Positions 22,251 through 32,957 of a stretch of 38,463 nt of DNA are shown one piece after another; position 1 is the first letter of the stretch; each line of letters opens with the position of its first letter. This stretch comes from Acidimicrobiia bacterium (lineage in GTDB: Bacteria; Actinomycetota; Acidimicrobiia; Spongiisociales; ZC4RG35). The notes under the pieces are model-generated. The model was not told the origin of the DNA. It did not search any database and worked only from the letters and a program-made list of their open reading frames with translations. The position numbers and the translations under genes were made by a program. The DNA is taken from assembly GCA_015488325.1 (NCBI GenBank), contig WFOA01000145.1:1-38463 (forward strand), read 5' to 3'.

Positions 22251-23356
22251 AGGCGGATCGGGTTGACGATGTCCAAGACGATCGCCACGAGCCCGAGGAA
22301 CGCGACGAAGGCGATCACCATCGCCGCGATGGGTGCCAGCTTGCGGATGTCGACCCGCCGGCCCGTCAGCTTCTCGTAGAGGGCAACGGCGAAATGCCCT
22401 CCGTCGAGGGGGTAGAGGGGGAGGACGTTCAACGTTCCGAGGATGATGTTCACCGAGGCGAGCAGCCCGATGAAGTTGGCGACGCCGATCTGGTCGGTCT
22501 GGGCTCCGATCTGGGCGATCCCGATCGGGCTCACCGGTCGGATCTCGTCGGGGACGTCCTGCCCGACGAGACCGCCGGCGAGGGTGGTGAGGTTCTCGGG
22601 CCGGATGAGGTTCCCGAGGGCCTGGAAGGTGAAACCGACCGACGCCCACACCTGCCGCCCGGCGATCCCGGCGGCGGTGCCCACCCCGATCGGCTCCCGC
22701 ACCTGGGTGGGGCCGACCCCCAGGAAGCCCCGCACCGTGCCCGTCTCCGGGTCGCGACGTTCGGCGAGGGTGGCGCTGAGCTCCACGGTGGAGGCGTCCC
22801 GGCGGACCGTCAGGGTGATCGTCTCCCCGGGCCGCGCGGCGAGGGTGGACGCCACCTCGTCCCACGTCTCGGTGGGGACGCCGTCGACGGCGACGATGAC
22901 GTCGCCGGGCCGGAGTCCCGCCAACGCGGCGGGGCTGGGCCGTGCGTCGTCGAGGGCCTCCACCACCACGGCGACCTCGTTGGTGGGAACCGGCATCCCC
23001 TGGGAGAGGTTGAGCCCGAAGAACATCACGTAGGCGATGAGGAAGTTCATGGCGACGCCCGAGAGCACCACCACCGACTTCTTCCAGAACTCCTTCTCCC
23101 GGTAGGTGCGCCCGATGTCCTCGGGCGGGACCTCTTCGAGCTGGCTCATCCCCACGATCTTCACGTAGCCCCCCAAGGGGATCACCTTGAACCCGTATTC
23201 GGTCTCGCCCCGGCGGAACGACCAGATCCTCGGACCGAACCCGAAGAAGAACTCGGTCACTTTCATTCCGGTGGCTTTCGCCGCGACGAAGTGGCCCGCC
23301 TCGTGGGCGAGGACGAAAAGGACGATGGCAGCGACGGAGAAGAAGGCGCCGAGCAT
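22247..23356 (-). CDS. rseP: M50 site-2 metalloprotease (RseP family)
   Basis: A 369-residue intramembrane zinc protease that cleaves anti-sigma factors and remnant signal peptides. TM1 carries HEAGH (18-22) with the two His ligands and the catalytic Glu. One PDZ domain lies at about 130-200 (GLRPGDVIVAVDGVPTETWDEV). The third ligand is in NVLPLYPLDGGH near the end, followed by two TM helices. Four TM segments fit the family. It stands between dxr and ispG, the usual actinobacterial order. The start ATG at 23356 has no clear Shine-Dalgarno. Confidence 0.94.
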   Translation of the reverse strand: MLGAFFSVAAIVLFVLAHEAGHFVAAKATGMKVTEFFFGFGPRIWSFRRGETEYGFKVIPLGGYVKIVGMSQLEEVPPEDIGRTYREKEFWKKSVVVLSGVAMNFLIAYVMFFGLNLSQGMPVPTNEVAVVVEALDDARPSPAALAGLRPGDVIVAVDGVPTETWDEVASTLAARPGETITLTVRRDASTVELSATLAERRDPETGTVRGFLGVGPTQVREPIGVGTAAGIAGRQVWASVGFTFQALGNLIRPENLTTLAGGLVGQDVPDEIRPVSPIGIAQIGAQTDQIGVANFIGLLASVNIILGTLNVLPLYPLDGGHFAVALYEKLTGRRVDIRKLAPIAAMVIAFVAFLGLVAIVLDIVNPIRL

Positions 23357-23416
23357 GATCCGAACCCAAGCTAGCCGACGTCCGACCCTACCGACACCTC
23401 TCCCCCGGCCAACACC

Positions 23417-24559
23417 TCACGACATCCGCTCGACCGTCGCCGACGCCCGCCGGCGGGCGTCCCGGTCGACTTCGACGACGTCATCGACCGTGGCGATCGG
23501 CCGGATATCGACTTCGGCCAGGGTGGCTTCCACCACGAACGGGATCTCCAAGAACCCGATCTTGGCGCCGAGGAACGCTTCGACGGCGACTTCGTCGGCG
23601 GCGTTGAACACCGCCGGCGCCGAACCTCCCCGCCTCCCCGCCGCATACGCCAGGTCGAGCATGGGGAAGGCCTCCCGGTCCACCGCCTCGAACGTGAACG
23701 ACCGCCCGACCAGGTCGAAGGGTTCCGCCGCCGGGCAGGGAGCCCGTTCGGGATGGGTGAGGGCATATTGGATGGGGATCCGCATGTCGGCGGCGCCCAC
23801 GTGGGCCAGAAGGGCACCGTCGACGAGTTCTACGAAGGAATGTACCGCCGACTGGGGGTGGACGACGACGGCGATCCGTTCGTACGGCACGTCGAAGAGG
23901 AAACGGGCTTCGATGACCTCGAGGCCTTTGTTGGCGAGGGTGGCCGAGTCGACGGTGATGCGAGCCCCCATCCTCCAGGTCGGGTGGGCGAGCGCCTCCT
24001 CTGGGGTGACCTTTGCCAGCTCTTCGACGCTTCGGCCCCGGAACGGCCCCCCCGAGGCGGTGAGGACGAGACGTGCCACCTCCGTCGGGTCCACACCCGC
24101 CAGGAGCTGGAACAGCGCCGAATGCTCCGAATCCACCGGTACCAGCTCCCCGCCGCCGCGCCGGGACGCGTCCATCAGCACCGGACCGCCGGCGACCAGG
24201 CTCTCCTTGTTGGCGAGGGCGAGCCGGTTCCCGGCTTCGAGGGCCTGCACCGACGCCCGGAGACCCGCCGCACCGACGATCCCGTTGACGACGACCGCCC
24301 CCGGCGTCGCGGCGAGGGCGACGACTTCGTCGATCCCCCACCTCACCGGCCGACCCACCGCCCGTGAGAATTCGGCGTCGGGTGGGCCCTCGGCGACGGC
24401 GACCGTCGCCGCTGGGAACCGGGCAGCGATCTCGGCGAGCGCCGGCCGGGCTCGACGTGCCGCCACGGCGACGACCGGCCATCCCAAGGCTTCGGTGACC
24501 TCCAAGGTCTGGCGGCCGATGGATCCGGTGGCGCCGAGGACGACGACGGGACGGGTCAC
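23417..24559 (-). CDS. dxr: 1-deoxy-D-xylulose 5-phosphate reductoisomerase
   Basis: A 380-residue NADPH-dependent enzyme committing DXP to the MEP isoprenoid pathway. The N-terminal NADPH-binding motif is GATGSIGRQTL. ALANKESLVAGG, PVDSEHSALFQLL, TASGGPFRG and MGARITVDSATLANKGLEVIEA are the classic signatures, with the metal and substrate residues in the last three. GTG at 24559 overlaps the cdsA stop (GTGA). It ends 60 bp before rseP, and ispG lies just after that, so two MEP enzymes flank the protease. Confidence 0.97.
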   Translation of the reverse strand: MTRPVVVLGATGSIGRQTLEVTEALGWPVVAVAARRARPALAEIAARFPAATVAVAEGPPDAEFSRAVGRPVRWGIDEVVALAATPGAVVVNGIVGAAGLRASVQALEAGNRLALANKESLVAGGPVLMDASRRGGGELVPVDSEHSALFQLLAGVDPTEVARLVLTASGGPFRGRSVEELAKVTPEEALAHPTWRMGARITVDSATLANKGLEVIEARFLFDVPYERIAVVVHPQSAVHSFVELVDGALLAHVGAADMRIPIQYALTHPERAPCPAAEPFDLVGRSFTFEAVDREAFPMLDLAYAAGRRGGSAPAVFNAADEVAVEAFLGAKIGFLEIPFVVEATLAEVDIRPIATVDDVVEVDRDARRRASATVERMS

Positions 24560-25812
24560 AGCCAGCCGAGGACCTGGAACAGGACGTAGGCGGCGGGCAC
24601 CACGAACAGGAAGGCGTCGATCCGGTCGAGGATGCCTCCGTGACCGGGGAGGATCGTCCCCATGTCTTTGACGCCGAGGGAACGTTTCACCACCGACTCG
24701 GCGGCGTCGCCGAGGGGTCCGAAGACCGACACCACCGCACCCAGGACCATCGCCGACGTCAGGTCGATCGGTTCGAAGAGGGGAACGGTGGAGAGGAAGG
24801 CGGCGAGGGCGAGGGTGAGGATCACTGCGCCCACCAGCCCTTCGACGGTCTTCCGGGGCGACACCTTCGGCGCCAGCTGATGGCGTCCGAATCCCCGGCC
24901 GACGAAGTAGGCGGCGATGTCGAAAAAGGCGGTGAGGACGACCACCAGGAGCACCAGCGCCACTGCCCGTTCGGACCGTCCGATCACCACCGCGAAGGCG
25001 AGCAGGCCGGTCCACAACATCCCGAGGATGGTGAGCCCGGCGTTCTCCAGCGGTCGTTTTCTCCGTACCGCCGCGTAGAAGAGCATGATCAGGAAGACCC
25101 CGATCGCCTGAAGCCCGCCGATACCGACCGGTCCCGACACGTGAGCGGCGATGGCCGATCCCGCCACCCCGACGAACCCGAACAGGGCGACCGGCGAGTA
25201 GCCACGGGAGCGGAGGGTCCCGTAGAACTCCCCTGCTGCCACCACCATGAGGATCGTCACGAAACCGGTGAACCACGCTCCCCCAGCCAACAGACTGCCG
25301 AGGAAGAGGCCGACGAGCACCACGGCGCTGCCGACCCGCAACGCCAGATCGGAGCTTCGGGCCTGTTCGACCGCCTCCACCTCCTCTTCGCTGACGCCGG
25401 GACGTCCGGTGACGTCCTCGAAGCCGACCAACCCGGTACCCACCCCGGGGATGGGCGCTGCCACCGCCTGGGTCTCGAACTCTTCGGTGTTGGCCCGGGC
25501 GATGTCTTCGGCCAGGTCCCGATACTCCCGTGTCGTCGCTGCCAGATAGTCCTCGTGGGTGAAGTCGTCGAGACCTCCGGGTGCTGGGACCTCCCCGAGC
25601 TCGGACGGCGCCGCCCCTTCGTGGTCGCCGGAGTCGGGTTCCTCCTCGGGCCGCCGGTGGGACGTGGCGTCGGCCTCCGACACCGACGGGATGTCGTCGT
25701 CCCCTTGCATGCCGACGTCGTCGACGTCGCCGTCCTGTTCCCATGGTCGGACGAAACGCCGACGACCGCCACCTTCGTTCGGTGTCGTCGTGTGCTGGTC
25801 GTCGTCGCCCAT
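24556..25812 (-). CDS. cdsA: Phosphatidate cytidylyltransferase with long disordered N-terminus
   Basis: A 418-residue enzyme making CDP-diacylglycerol for phospholipid synthesis at the inner membrane. The C-terminal signature SVVKRSLGVKDMGTILPGHG (then GILDRID) fits the CdsA consensus exactly. About eight TM helices follow residue 160. The first ~160 residues are acidic, Glu/Asp/Pro-rich and probably unstructured, unlike the compact bacterial enzymes. ATG at 25812 gives a TGATG junction with frr; a GTG at 25815 is an alternative start. Confidence 0.95.
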   Translation of the reverse strand: MGDDDQHTTTPNEGGGRRRFVRPWEQDGDVDDVGMQGDDDIPSVSEADATSHRRPEEEPDSGDHEGAAPSELGEVPAPGGLDDFTHEDYLAATTREYRDLAEDIARANTEEFETQAVAAPIPGVGTGLVGFEDVTGRPGVSEEEVEAVEQARSSDLALRVGSAVVLVGLFLGSLLAGGAWFTGFVTILMVVAAGEFYGTLRSRGYSPVALFGFVGVAGSAIAAHVSGPVGIGGLQAIGVFLIMLFYAAVRRKRPLENAGLTILGMLWTGLLAFAVVIGRSERAVALVLLVVVLTAFFDIAAYFVGRGFGRHQLAPKVSPRKTVEGLVGAVILTLALAAFLSTVPLFEPIDLTSAMVLGAVVSVFGPLGDAAESVVKRSLGVKDMGTILPGHGGILDRIDAFLFVVPAAYVLFQVLGWL

Positions 25813-26363
25813 CACACCTCGCGCAGTTCGGTTTCCTTGCGTTCCAGGAGCTCGTCGATCTGGGCGACGTAGGTGTCGGTGAGGTCCTGCAGCTCTTTCT
25901 CCGCCCGGCGGATGTCGTCGTCGGAGACCTCCCCGTGCAGGGCCTCGAGGTCGGATTTGATGTGGCGACGGACGTTACGGATCGCCACCCTGCCCTCTTC
26001 CGCCATGTGGCGGACCAGTCGGATCAGCTCGTTGCGCCGTTCCTCGGTGAGGGGCGGGAAGGCGATGCGGATGACGGTGCCGTCGTTCGACGGATTGAGG
26101 CCGAGGTCCGAGGACTGGATCGCCTTCTCGATCGCCCCCATCGACCCCTTGTCGTAGGGTTGGACGACGAGGAGCCGAGGCTCGGGCACCGAGAAGGTGG
26201 CGAGCTGTTGGAGGGGGGTGGGCTGACCGTAGTAGTCGACCATGACCCGATGGAGGATCTGAGGGTTGGCCCGTCCGGTCCTCACCGTCGTGAACTCGCC
26301 GACGACGTGCTCGACGGCCATCTCCATCTTGTGTTCGGCCTCGTCGAGCAGTTCCTCGATCAT
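25812..26363 (-). CDS. frr: Ribosome recycling factor
   Basis: A 183-residue factor that, with EF-G, splits post-termination ribosomes. TVRTGRANPQILHRVMVDYYG, the tip-domain border, and VIRIAFPPLTEERRNELIRLV are family motifs. Normal length. GGAG lies 7 nt before the ATG. It is 10 nt downstream of pyrH and overlaps cdsA by about 1 nt. Confidence 0.98.
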   Translation of the reverse strand: MIEELLDEAEHKMEMAVEHVVGEFTTVRTGRANPQILHRVMVDYYGQPTPLQQLATFSVPEPRLLVVQPYDKGSMGAIEKAIQSSDLGLNPSNDGTVIRIAFPPLTEERRNELIRLVRHMAEEGRVAIRNVRRHIKSDLEALHGEVSDDDIRRAEKELQDLTDTYVAQIDELLERKETELREV

Positions 26364-26373
26364 CTTCGTCTCC

Positions 26374-27707
<1,334 letters not shown>

Positions 27708-27724
27708 CGACTGCTCCTCTCTCT

Positions 27725-28486
27725 TCAGGCCTCTACTTCGGCTTCGGCGGCGGCGTCGGCGTTCGCCTTCTCCTCCGCTTCGGCGGCGACCTTGCCTTTG
27801 GTGGCGATCTCGCGCCCTTCGCGGCAGGCCTCCGCCATCACCGACGCCACCAGGTCGATGGACCGGATGGCGTCGTCGTTGCCGGGGATGACGAAGTCGA
27901 TCGGATCGGGATCCGAGTTGGAGTCGACCAGGGCGATGATGGGGATGCCGAGCCGTTTGGCTTCCTTCACGGCGGTGGCTTCGGTGAGCACGTCGACGAT
28001 GAACACCGCCTCGGGGAGCCGCTGCAGGTCGCGGACGCCGCCCAGGGTCCTCTCCAGCTTCCCCAGCTCTCGACGAAGCCGGAGACGTTCCTTCTTGGGC
28101 AGACCCTCCATCTCGCCGCTGGAGTCCATACGCTCCAACTCCTTCATGTAGAAGATCCGCTTCTGGATCGTCTGGAAGTTGGTGAGCATGCCGCCCAGCC
28201 AGCGGAAGTTCACATATGGCATCTGAGCCTCTTCGGCTCGCTCGGCGATGGCCGCCTGCGCCTGCTTCTTCGTTCCGACGAACAGCAGCACCCCACCTTC
28301 GGCGACGAGGTCCCGCACGAAATCGGCGGTCGCCTGCAGCCGCTCCAGCGTCTGGCGCAGGTCGATGATGTGGATGCCGTTGCGGTCGCCGTAGATGTAC
28401 GGCGCCATCTTGGGATTCCAGCGCCTGGTCTGATGGCCGAAATGAACTCCGGCCTCCAGGAGCTGTTTCATCGTGACGCTCGCCAC
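27725..28486 (-). CDS. rpsB: 30S ribosomal protein S2
   Basis: A 253-residue small-subunit protein. GTG at 28486 has AAAGGAG 5 nt upstream, which is why it is chosen over longer in-frame starts in the leader; the protein begins [53 protein letters not shown] and [15 protein letters not shown] are family motifs. The C-terminal 40 residues are an Ala/Glu-rich tail. First gene of the rpsB-tsf-pyrH-frr-cdsA-dxr row. Confidence 0.97.
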   Translation of the reverse strand: MASVTMKQLLEAGVHFGHQTRRWNPKMAPYIYGDRNGIHIIDLRQTLERLQATADFVRDLVAEGGVLLFVGTKKQAQAAIAERAEEAQMPYVNFRWLGGMLTNFQTIQKRIFYMKELERMDSSGEMEGLPKKERLRLRRELGKLERTLGGVRDLQRLPEAVFIVDVLTEATAVKEAKRLGIPIIALVDSNSDPDPIDFVIPGNDDAIRSIDLVASVMAEACREGREIATKGKVAAEAEEKANADAAAEAEVEA

Positions 28487-28604
28487 GATCACTCCTTTCC
28501 GGTTGCTACCTCCGTCCGTCCGGGCATCCCCATCCGGCCCCGTGGCCGGACACCCCGCATCGAGCCGGCGGCTCCACCGTGGGGGTGAGACGAACGTGCG
28601 TGAT
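28487..28604 (-). promoter_or_regulatory. Structured rpsB 5' leader
   Basis: The predicted leader of about 118 nt from the rpsB promoter contains a hairpin TCCGGCC/GGCCGGA with a 4-nt loop (28533-28550) and a smaller GAGCC/GGCTC stem (28562-28574). Ribosomal-protein leaders often carry autoregulatory binding sites; a role for S2 binding here is inference. Confidence 0.45.
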
Positions 28605-28610
28605 CGGACC

Positions 28611-28640
28611 ATTGTAAGGAGGCGGCCGATCTGGGGGCAA
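28611..28640 (-). promoter_or_regulatory. rpsB promoter
   Basis: On the minus strand -35 TTGCCC (28640-28635), an 18-nt spacer and -10 TACAAT (28616-28611). It is placed after the sigma-factor stop and transcribes rpsB through a leader of about 118 nt. Confidence 0.7.
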
Positions 28641-28654
28641 CGCCGCCCCCGACG

Positions 28655-29443
28655 TCAGCCGTGGCTCCGCTCCCCGATCCGGTTGCGGAGACTCATCACC
28701 GACTTGGCGTGGATCTGGCACACCCGGGATTCGGTGACGCCGAGGACCTCCCCGATCTCGGCCAGGGTGAGTCCTTCGTAGTAGTAGAGGGTGAGGACGA
28801 GACGTTCACGGTCGGGGAGCCGGTTGATGGCGTCGGCGAGGATCCGGCGGGTCTCTTCGGCCTGGAAGGCGGCTTCGGGGTTGGTTCCCCGCGGATCGGG
28901 GACGAGGTCCACCATGGCGGCGCCCCCTTCGGGGGACAGCATCTCGTCGAGGGCGACCAGACCCAACGTCGAGATCTCGGCGAGGGCGTCCTGGAGGTCC
29001 TCGAGGGGGATGCCCATGTGGTCGGCGAGCTCTTCGTCGGTGGGGGTGCGTTGCAGACGGTGCTCCAACTCCGCCATCGACCGCTCGATCTCCCGCGCCC
29101 GAGCCCGCACCGACCGGGGCACCCAGTCCAGGGCGCGGAGCTCGTCGAGGATCGCCCCTTTGATCCGGTTGATGGCGTACGTCTCGAACTTGAATCCGCG
29201 TTCGGGCTCGAACTTGTCGATGGCGTCGATGAGCCCGAAGATCCCGTAGGAGACGAGGTCGGCCTGGTCGACGTTGCGGGGAAGACCCACCCCGACCCGC
29301 CCGGCCACGAACTTCACCAGGGGCGAGTAGTGGAGGATCAACCCTTCCCGGGCTCGTTCGTCTCCGGTCGCCTTGAACCGCTCCCACAGGCCGGCGACCT
29401 CGTCGGGAGCGGTCCGGTCAGGCCCGGGGATGCGTGCGGTCAT
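28655..29443 (-). CDS. whiG: FliA/WhiG-family RNA polymerase sigma factor
   Basis: A 262-residue sigma-28-type factor. Region 2 has [20 protein letters not shown] and [20 protein letters not shown], the helix that melts the -10. Region 3 follows ([14 protein letters not shown]), and region 4 is a helix-turn-helix with [21 protein letters not shown] that binds the -35. In Streptomyces WhiG commits aerial hyphae to sporulation; elsewhere FliA drives flagellar genes. Which applies here is unknown, and no flagellar gene or anti-sigma factor is nearby. The ATG at 29443 lies 26 nt inside xerC. The xerC-whiG-rpsB-tsf order matches Streptomyces. Symbol by family only. Confidence 0.9.
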   Translation of the reverse strand: MTARIPGPDRTAPDEVAGLWERFKATGDERAREGLILHYSPLVKFVAGRVGVGLPRNVDQADLVSYGIFGLIDAIDKFEPERGFKFETYAINRIKGAILDELRALDWVPRSVRARAREIERSMAELEHRLQRTPTDEELADHMGIPLEDLQDALAEISTLGLVALDEMLSPEGGAAMVDLVPDPRGTNPEAAFQAEETRRILADAINRLPDRERLVLTLYYYEGLTLAEIGEVLGVTESRVCQIHAKSVMSLRNRIGERSHG

Positions 29444-30308
29444 AGGTGGCTCGCAGGTGCTGGCGGGAGACGGCAGTGTATGTCTGGGTGGTGGTCAGAT
29501 CAACGTGACCGAGCAGCTCCTGGACGCTGCGGAGGTCGGCACCGCCTTCGAGGAGATGGGTGGCGAAGGAGTGGCGGAGGGCATGGGGGAAGGTCCCGAG
29601 GCGGGCACGGACCACCCGTCGGATCCCCCGGGCGTCGAGACGTCCACCCTTCGCCCCGACCCACAGGGCGTCCCCCGCGTCGGGGCCGGCCAGTATCGGC
29701 CGCCCGCGAGCCTCCCAGCGGGCGACCGCCTGTCGGGCCGGTCGACCGACGGGCACGACCCGCTCCCGACCGCCCTTGCCCCGGACGTGGAGGAACTCCC
29801 CGGTGCCTTCACCGACCCGGAGTGCAGCCATCTCCGACACCCGCAGCCCGGTCGAGTACAGCAGCTCCAGCATCGCCCGGTCCCGGAGGGTGATCGGATC
29901 GTCTTCGACGAGGGCATCGAGGACGCCGATGACCCCTCGACGGGGGAGAGCCCGGGGGACCCGTTCCTCCGGCTTCGGACGGTCCACCGCCGCCGCCGGG
30001 TTGGCGACGACCAGCCCACGACGCGCCATCCATTCGTAGAAGGCCCGAACCGCCGAGGATTTCCGGGCGATCGACCGTCGGGCGTAGCCGCGTGTGTCGA
30101 GGTACGCCAGGTATCGACGGACCAGGCGACGGTCGACGGCGTCGACGTCGGTCACACCGGCCCGGCCGCAGAAGTCGAAGAACTGGCAGAGGTCTCGACG
30201 GTATGCGTCGACGGTGTGGGCCGACAGGTTGCGAACACCGCCCTGGTAGTCGAGGTACTCGTCGATGGCGGCGGTCGCCCAACCCGGTGCCGTGGGGATC
30301 GAGGTCAC
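29418..30308 (-). CDS. xerC: Tyrosine recombinase XerC
   Basis: A 296-residue site-specific recombinase; with a XerD it resolves chromosome dimers at dif. The catalytic set is complete: R156 (STGLRVSEM), K178 (GKGGRER), H242 and R245 ([10 protein letters not shown]), H268 (LLGH) and nucleophile Y277 (TQTYT). An N-terminal SAM-like domain (12-95) binds DNA. The location next to whiG and dprA is the conserved chromosomal one, so a housekeeping rather than phage integrase role is likely. GTG start at 30308 follows TAGCAT by 6 nt, suggesting leaderless mRNA. Confidence 0.93.
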   Translation of the reverse strand: MTSIPTAPGWATAAIDEYLDYQGGVRNLSAHTVDAYRRDLCQFFDFCGRAGVTDVDAVDRRLVRRYLAYLDTRGYARRSIARKSSAVRAFYEWMARRGLVVANPAAAVDRPKPEERVPRALPRRGVIGVLDALVEDDPITLRDRAMLELLYSTGLRVSEMAALRVGEGTGEFLHVRGKGGRERVVPVGRPARQAVARWEARGRPILAGPDAGDALWVGAKGGRLDARGIRRVVRARLGTFPHALRHSFATHLLEGGADLRSVQELLGHVDLTTTQTYTAVSRQHLRATYDRTHPRA

Positions 30309-30314
30309 GCCCCG

Positions 30315-30320
30315 ATGCTA
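30315..30320 (-). promoter_or_regulatory. Leaderless -10 element for xerC
   Basis: TAGCAT ends 6 nt before the xerC GTG, with no Shine-Dalgarno between. Confidence 0.5.
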
Positions 30321-30392
30321 CGACGGCGGAGGGTGATGTCCGCGCATTCCGGGGGTCGCTTCGAATCGTCGGTGCCGTCCGGGCATCCGAGT

Positions 30393-31391
30393 TCATTCGA
30401 GCCCGTAGACGATCCCCTCTTCGATCCGCACCTTCCCCGCCGCCTCCAGACGTCCGAGCTCCACCAACCGTGCCCGGGGATCTTCGGCTTCGGCCAGAAG
30501 ATCCTCCACCGGCCGACCCACCGGACCAACCTGGGTCGACAGGTCCCGGCCTGCGGGACCCAGCCTGAGGTCCAGCAGCTCGTCGAGATCGTCGAGACCG
30601 CAGATGGGATGGGCGCCGTCCTGGATGAGGCGGTTGCAGCCCTCCGAGGTGGGCCGGTCGATGTCGCCGGGGACGACGTAGACGTCCCTTCCCCGTTCCA
30701 GGGCTTCCCGGGCGGTGATGAGCGCCCCGCTCTTCGCCGCCGCCTCGACCACGATCACCGCCGCCGAGAGGCCGACGATGAGCCGGTTGCGGCAGGGGAA
30801 CCTCCACGGGGCAGGGGGCGTCCCCGGCGGGTATTCAGACACCACTGCGCCGCCGCCCGCCACCAGCTCTTCGCCGAGCGTTCGGTGCTCCGCCGGGTAC
30901 CAGACGTCGATGCCCAACCCCAAGACCGCCACCCCTACACCACCCGCCGCCACGCAGCCACGATGGGCGGCCCCGTCGATGCCGCGGGCCAGGCCCGACA
31001 CCACCACCCTGCCCGCCGCGGCCAACCGGCGGCCGATGGCCTCGGCCACCCCCAGCCCGTAGCGGGTCGCTCGCCGGGAACCGACGACGGCGACCCCAGG
31101 CACTGGCGGCAGCGACCCTCGAACGAACAGGCCGAGGAGGGGATCTTCGGGCGGAGTCAGGTCGGCGAAGAGCTCGATGCGGGGCACGAAACGGGCACCG
31201 ACGGCCTGGAGGCGAGCCGCCAGGGCGGCGGTCGAGCATTTCAACGCCTCCACGGCGTCGTCGCCCAGCCGGTACCTTCCCGCCACCAACGCCCGGACCG
31301 CGGCCGCCGCCGACCCGGTCTCGCCGAGGAGGCGACCGAGCCGGGCCGGGTCGAGCCCGGCATGGGCGAGACGCAGATGCGCCTCGTTCAC
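30393..31391 (-). CDS. dprA: DNA-processing protein DprA
   Basis: A 332-residue protein that loads RecA onto incoming single strands during natural transformation. The Rossmann-like core has VVGSRRATRYGLGVAEAIG and VVVSGLARGIDGAAHRG. SEYPPGTPPAPWRFPCRNR, SGALITAREALERGRDVYVVPGD and a C-terminal winged-helix domain (last ~45 residues, with VRIEEGIVYGLE) follow. GTG at 31391 overlaps the comM stop (GTGA); an adjacent GTG three bases earlier is equally possible. In many actinobacteria the dprA-comM pair is kept without evidence of transformation. Confidence 0.95.
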   Translation of the reverse strand: MNEAHLRLAHAGLDPARLGRLLGETGSAAAAVRALVAGRYRLGDDAVEALKCSTAALAARLQAVGARFVPRIELFADLTPPEDPLLGLFVRGSLPPVPGVAVVGSRRATRYGLGVAEAIGRRLAAAGRVVVSGLARGIDGAAHRGCVAAGGVGVAVLGLGIDVWYPAEHRTLGEELVAGGGAVVSEYPPGTPPAPWRFPCRNRLIVGLSAAVIVVEAAAKSGALITAREALERGRDVYVVPGDIDRPTSEGCNRLIQDGAHPICGLDDLDELLDLRLGPAGRDLSTQVGPVGRPVEDLLAEAEDPRARLVELGRLEAAGKVRIEEGIVYGLE

Positions 31392-32860
31392 CACTGCCCC
31401 CGGAAGGTCAGTGCCTCGGCGACGTGTTCGACGCCCACCGCGTCCGATCCGGCCAGGTCGGCGATCGTCCGGGCGACCCGCCGGACCCGATCGAACCCGC
31501 GGGCCGTCACCTTCCCCGCCGCCAGCGCCTCGCCGAGGAGCTTCGACGCGTCCCCTTCGATCTCCAGCGCGTCCAGCGCCGCCCTCGTCAACCGCCCGTT
31601 GGCGACGCCACGGAGCCGTTGGCGCCGTCGGGCGTCGACGACCCTGGCCCGTACGACCGCCGACGGTTCCCCGGGACGGGCGAGGAACTCGTCGGCGTCG
31701 GGCCGCCACACCTGCACCCGCAGGTCGAACCGGTCGAGCAGCGGTCCGGAGAGGCGCCGACGGTAGCGGCCCACCGCCGCCGAGGTGCACCGGCAGGACC
31801 GTTTGCGGTCCCCCCGGTATCCGCAGGGACACGGGTTGGTGGCGGCGACGAGCTGGCACACCGCCGGGAAGGTGACGGTGATGCCTTTGCGGGCGATGGT
31901 GATCGTGCCGTCTTCGATCGGCTGGCGCAGCGCGTCGAGGATCGACGGGGGGAACTCGGCGAGCTCGTCCAAGAAGAGGACCCCGCGATGGGCGAGCGAC
32001 ACCTCCCCCGGCACCGGCATCCCGCTGCCGCCGCCTACCAGCGCCACCAGCGAGGCCGAATGGTGCGGTGCCCGGAACGGACGGGTGCGGCTGAGCCGGG
32101 TCCGGCGGCCGGCGGCGTGGACGCAGGCGACCTCCAGCACCTCGTCCTCGTCGAGGGGTGGGAGGATGCCGGGCAGCCGCCTGGCCAGCATCGTCTTGCC
32201 CGCACCCGGCGGCCCCGACAGGAGCAGATGGTGGCCTCCGGCCGCGGCGATCTCCAGGGCCCGCCGGGCCTGGAACTGGCCGCGTACGTCGGCCAAGTCG
32301 GGGACGTCGCCGTCGGGGTCGGCGACGACCGGGGGCGGCGCCGGAGCCTGGGTCCGTCCCGTGGCCACCTCCACCGCCTCGGTGAGGGTGGTGACGACCC
32401 GCACGTCGGCGCCGGGGACCGCACCCGCCTCCCGAGCCGTCTCGGATGCGGCGATGCACGGGAGGCCCCGTTCGGCGGCGACCAGTCCGGCGGCGAGCCC
32501 GCCGGACACCGACCGCACCGAGCCGTCGAGGGCCAGTTCCCCGACGGCCACCACCCGGGCGGCCTGAGGTGGGACGATCCCGGCCGCCGAGAGGATGCCG
32601 AGGGCGATGGGCAGGTCGTAGGCGGAACCCCCTTTGGGGAGGTCGGCGGGGGCCAGGTTGACGGTGACCCGCCGGGTGGGGAACCCGTAGCCGGACGCCT
32701 GGATCGCCGAGCGGACCCGGTCGCGGGCTTCCCGCACCGCGGTGTCGGGGAGGCCCACCAGGGTGAAGGTGTTCTTGGGCTCGCCGATGAACGCCTCCAC
32801 CCGGACCGGATGGGGCCGGACGCCGACGAGGGCGGCGGACGTGGTCGATGCGAAGAACAT
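31388..32860 (-). CDS. comM: Mg-chelatase-like AAA+ ATPase ComM
   Basis: A 490-residue helicase-like protein that helps strand integration in transformation, or more generally branch migration. An N-terminal Lon-like fold (1-170, VRVEAFIGEPKNTFTLVGLPD) is followed by the AAA+ ATPase: Walker A GPPGAGKT (216-223), Walker B VLFLDELAEF and the Mg-chelatase motif RQPIEDGTITIAR. A four-Cys cluster NPCPCGYRGDRKRSCRC probably binds zinc, and arginine-finger and sensor regions follow. ATG at 32860 has no Shine-Dalgarno; TACGTT lies 7 nt upstream. It is divergent from the hemerythrin gene. Confidence 0.95.
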   Translation of the reverse strand: MFFASTTSAALVGVRPHPVRVEAFIGEPKNTFTLVGLPDTAVREARDRVRSAIQASGYGFPTRRVTVNLAPADLPKGGSAYDLPIALGILSAAGIVPPQAARVVAVGELALDGSVRSVSGGLAAGLVAAERGLPCIAASETAREAGAVPGADVRVVTTLTEAVEVATGRTQAPAPPPVVADPDGDVPDLADVRGQFQARRALEIAAAGGHHLLLSGPPGAGKTMLARRLPGILPPLDEDEVLEVACVHAAGRRTRLSRTRPFRAPHHSASLVALVGGGSGMPVPGEVSLAHRGVLFLDELAEFPPSILDALRQPIEDGTITIARKGITVTFPAVCQLVAATNPCPCGYRGDRKRSCRCTSAAVGRYRRRLSGPLLDRFDLRVQVWRPDADEFLARPGEPSAVVRARVVDARRRQRLRGVANGRLTRAALDALEIEGDASKLLGEALAAGKVTARGFDRVRRVARTIADLAGSDAVGVEHVAEALTFRGQW

Positions 32861-32867
32861 GCCACCG

Positions 32868-32873
32868 AACGTA
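32868..32873 (-). promoter_or_regulatory. Leaderless -10 element for comM
   Basis: TACGTT ends 7 nt before the comM ATG. The 97-bp gap with the hemerythrin gene therefore carries a divergent promoter. Confidence 0.5.
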
Positions 32874-32957
32874 CGAGGTGGGTGTGACAGGACTTTCGGC
32901 CCGACCCGGGAGCCTCGACGCTGTGCTTCCATGGGAGTTCCCACACCAGGAGGACCC

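Noticed and set aside
21012-23369. Long 785-codon minus frame starting near 23369 and ending with IspG
   Set aside because: The first ~380 codons lie antiphase over rseP and encode Arg/Gly-rich nonsense; the true IspG start is ATG 22220.
22229-23374. 381-codon plus-strand frame opposite rseP
   Set aside because: Antisense shadow of the M50 protease gene.
23417-25744. 775-codon minus frame ending with Dxr
   Set aside because: The upstream part is out of phase with cdsA; the GTG at 24559 gives the normal Dxr N-terminus.
28487-28612. 42-codon N-terminal extension of RpsB
   Set aside because: It lacks similarity to S2 and covers the promoter leader; AAAGGAG at the GTG 28486 decides the start.
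29418-30308. XerC as a mobile-element integrase
   Set aside because: The neighbours (dprA, whiG, rpsB) give the conserved housekeeping context; no attachment repeats or phage genes.
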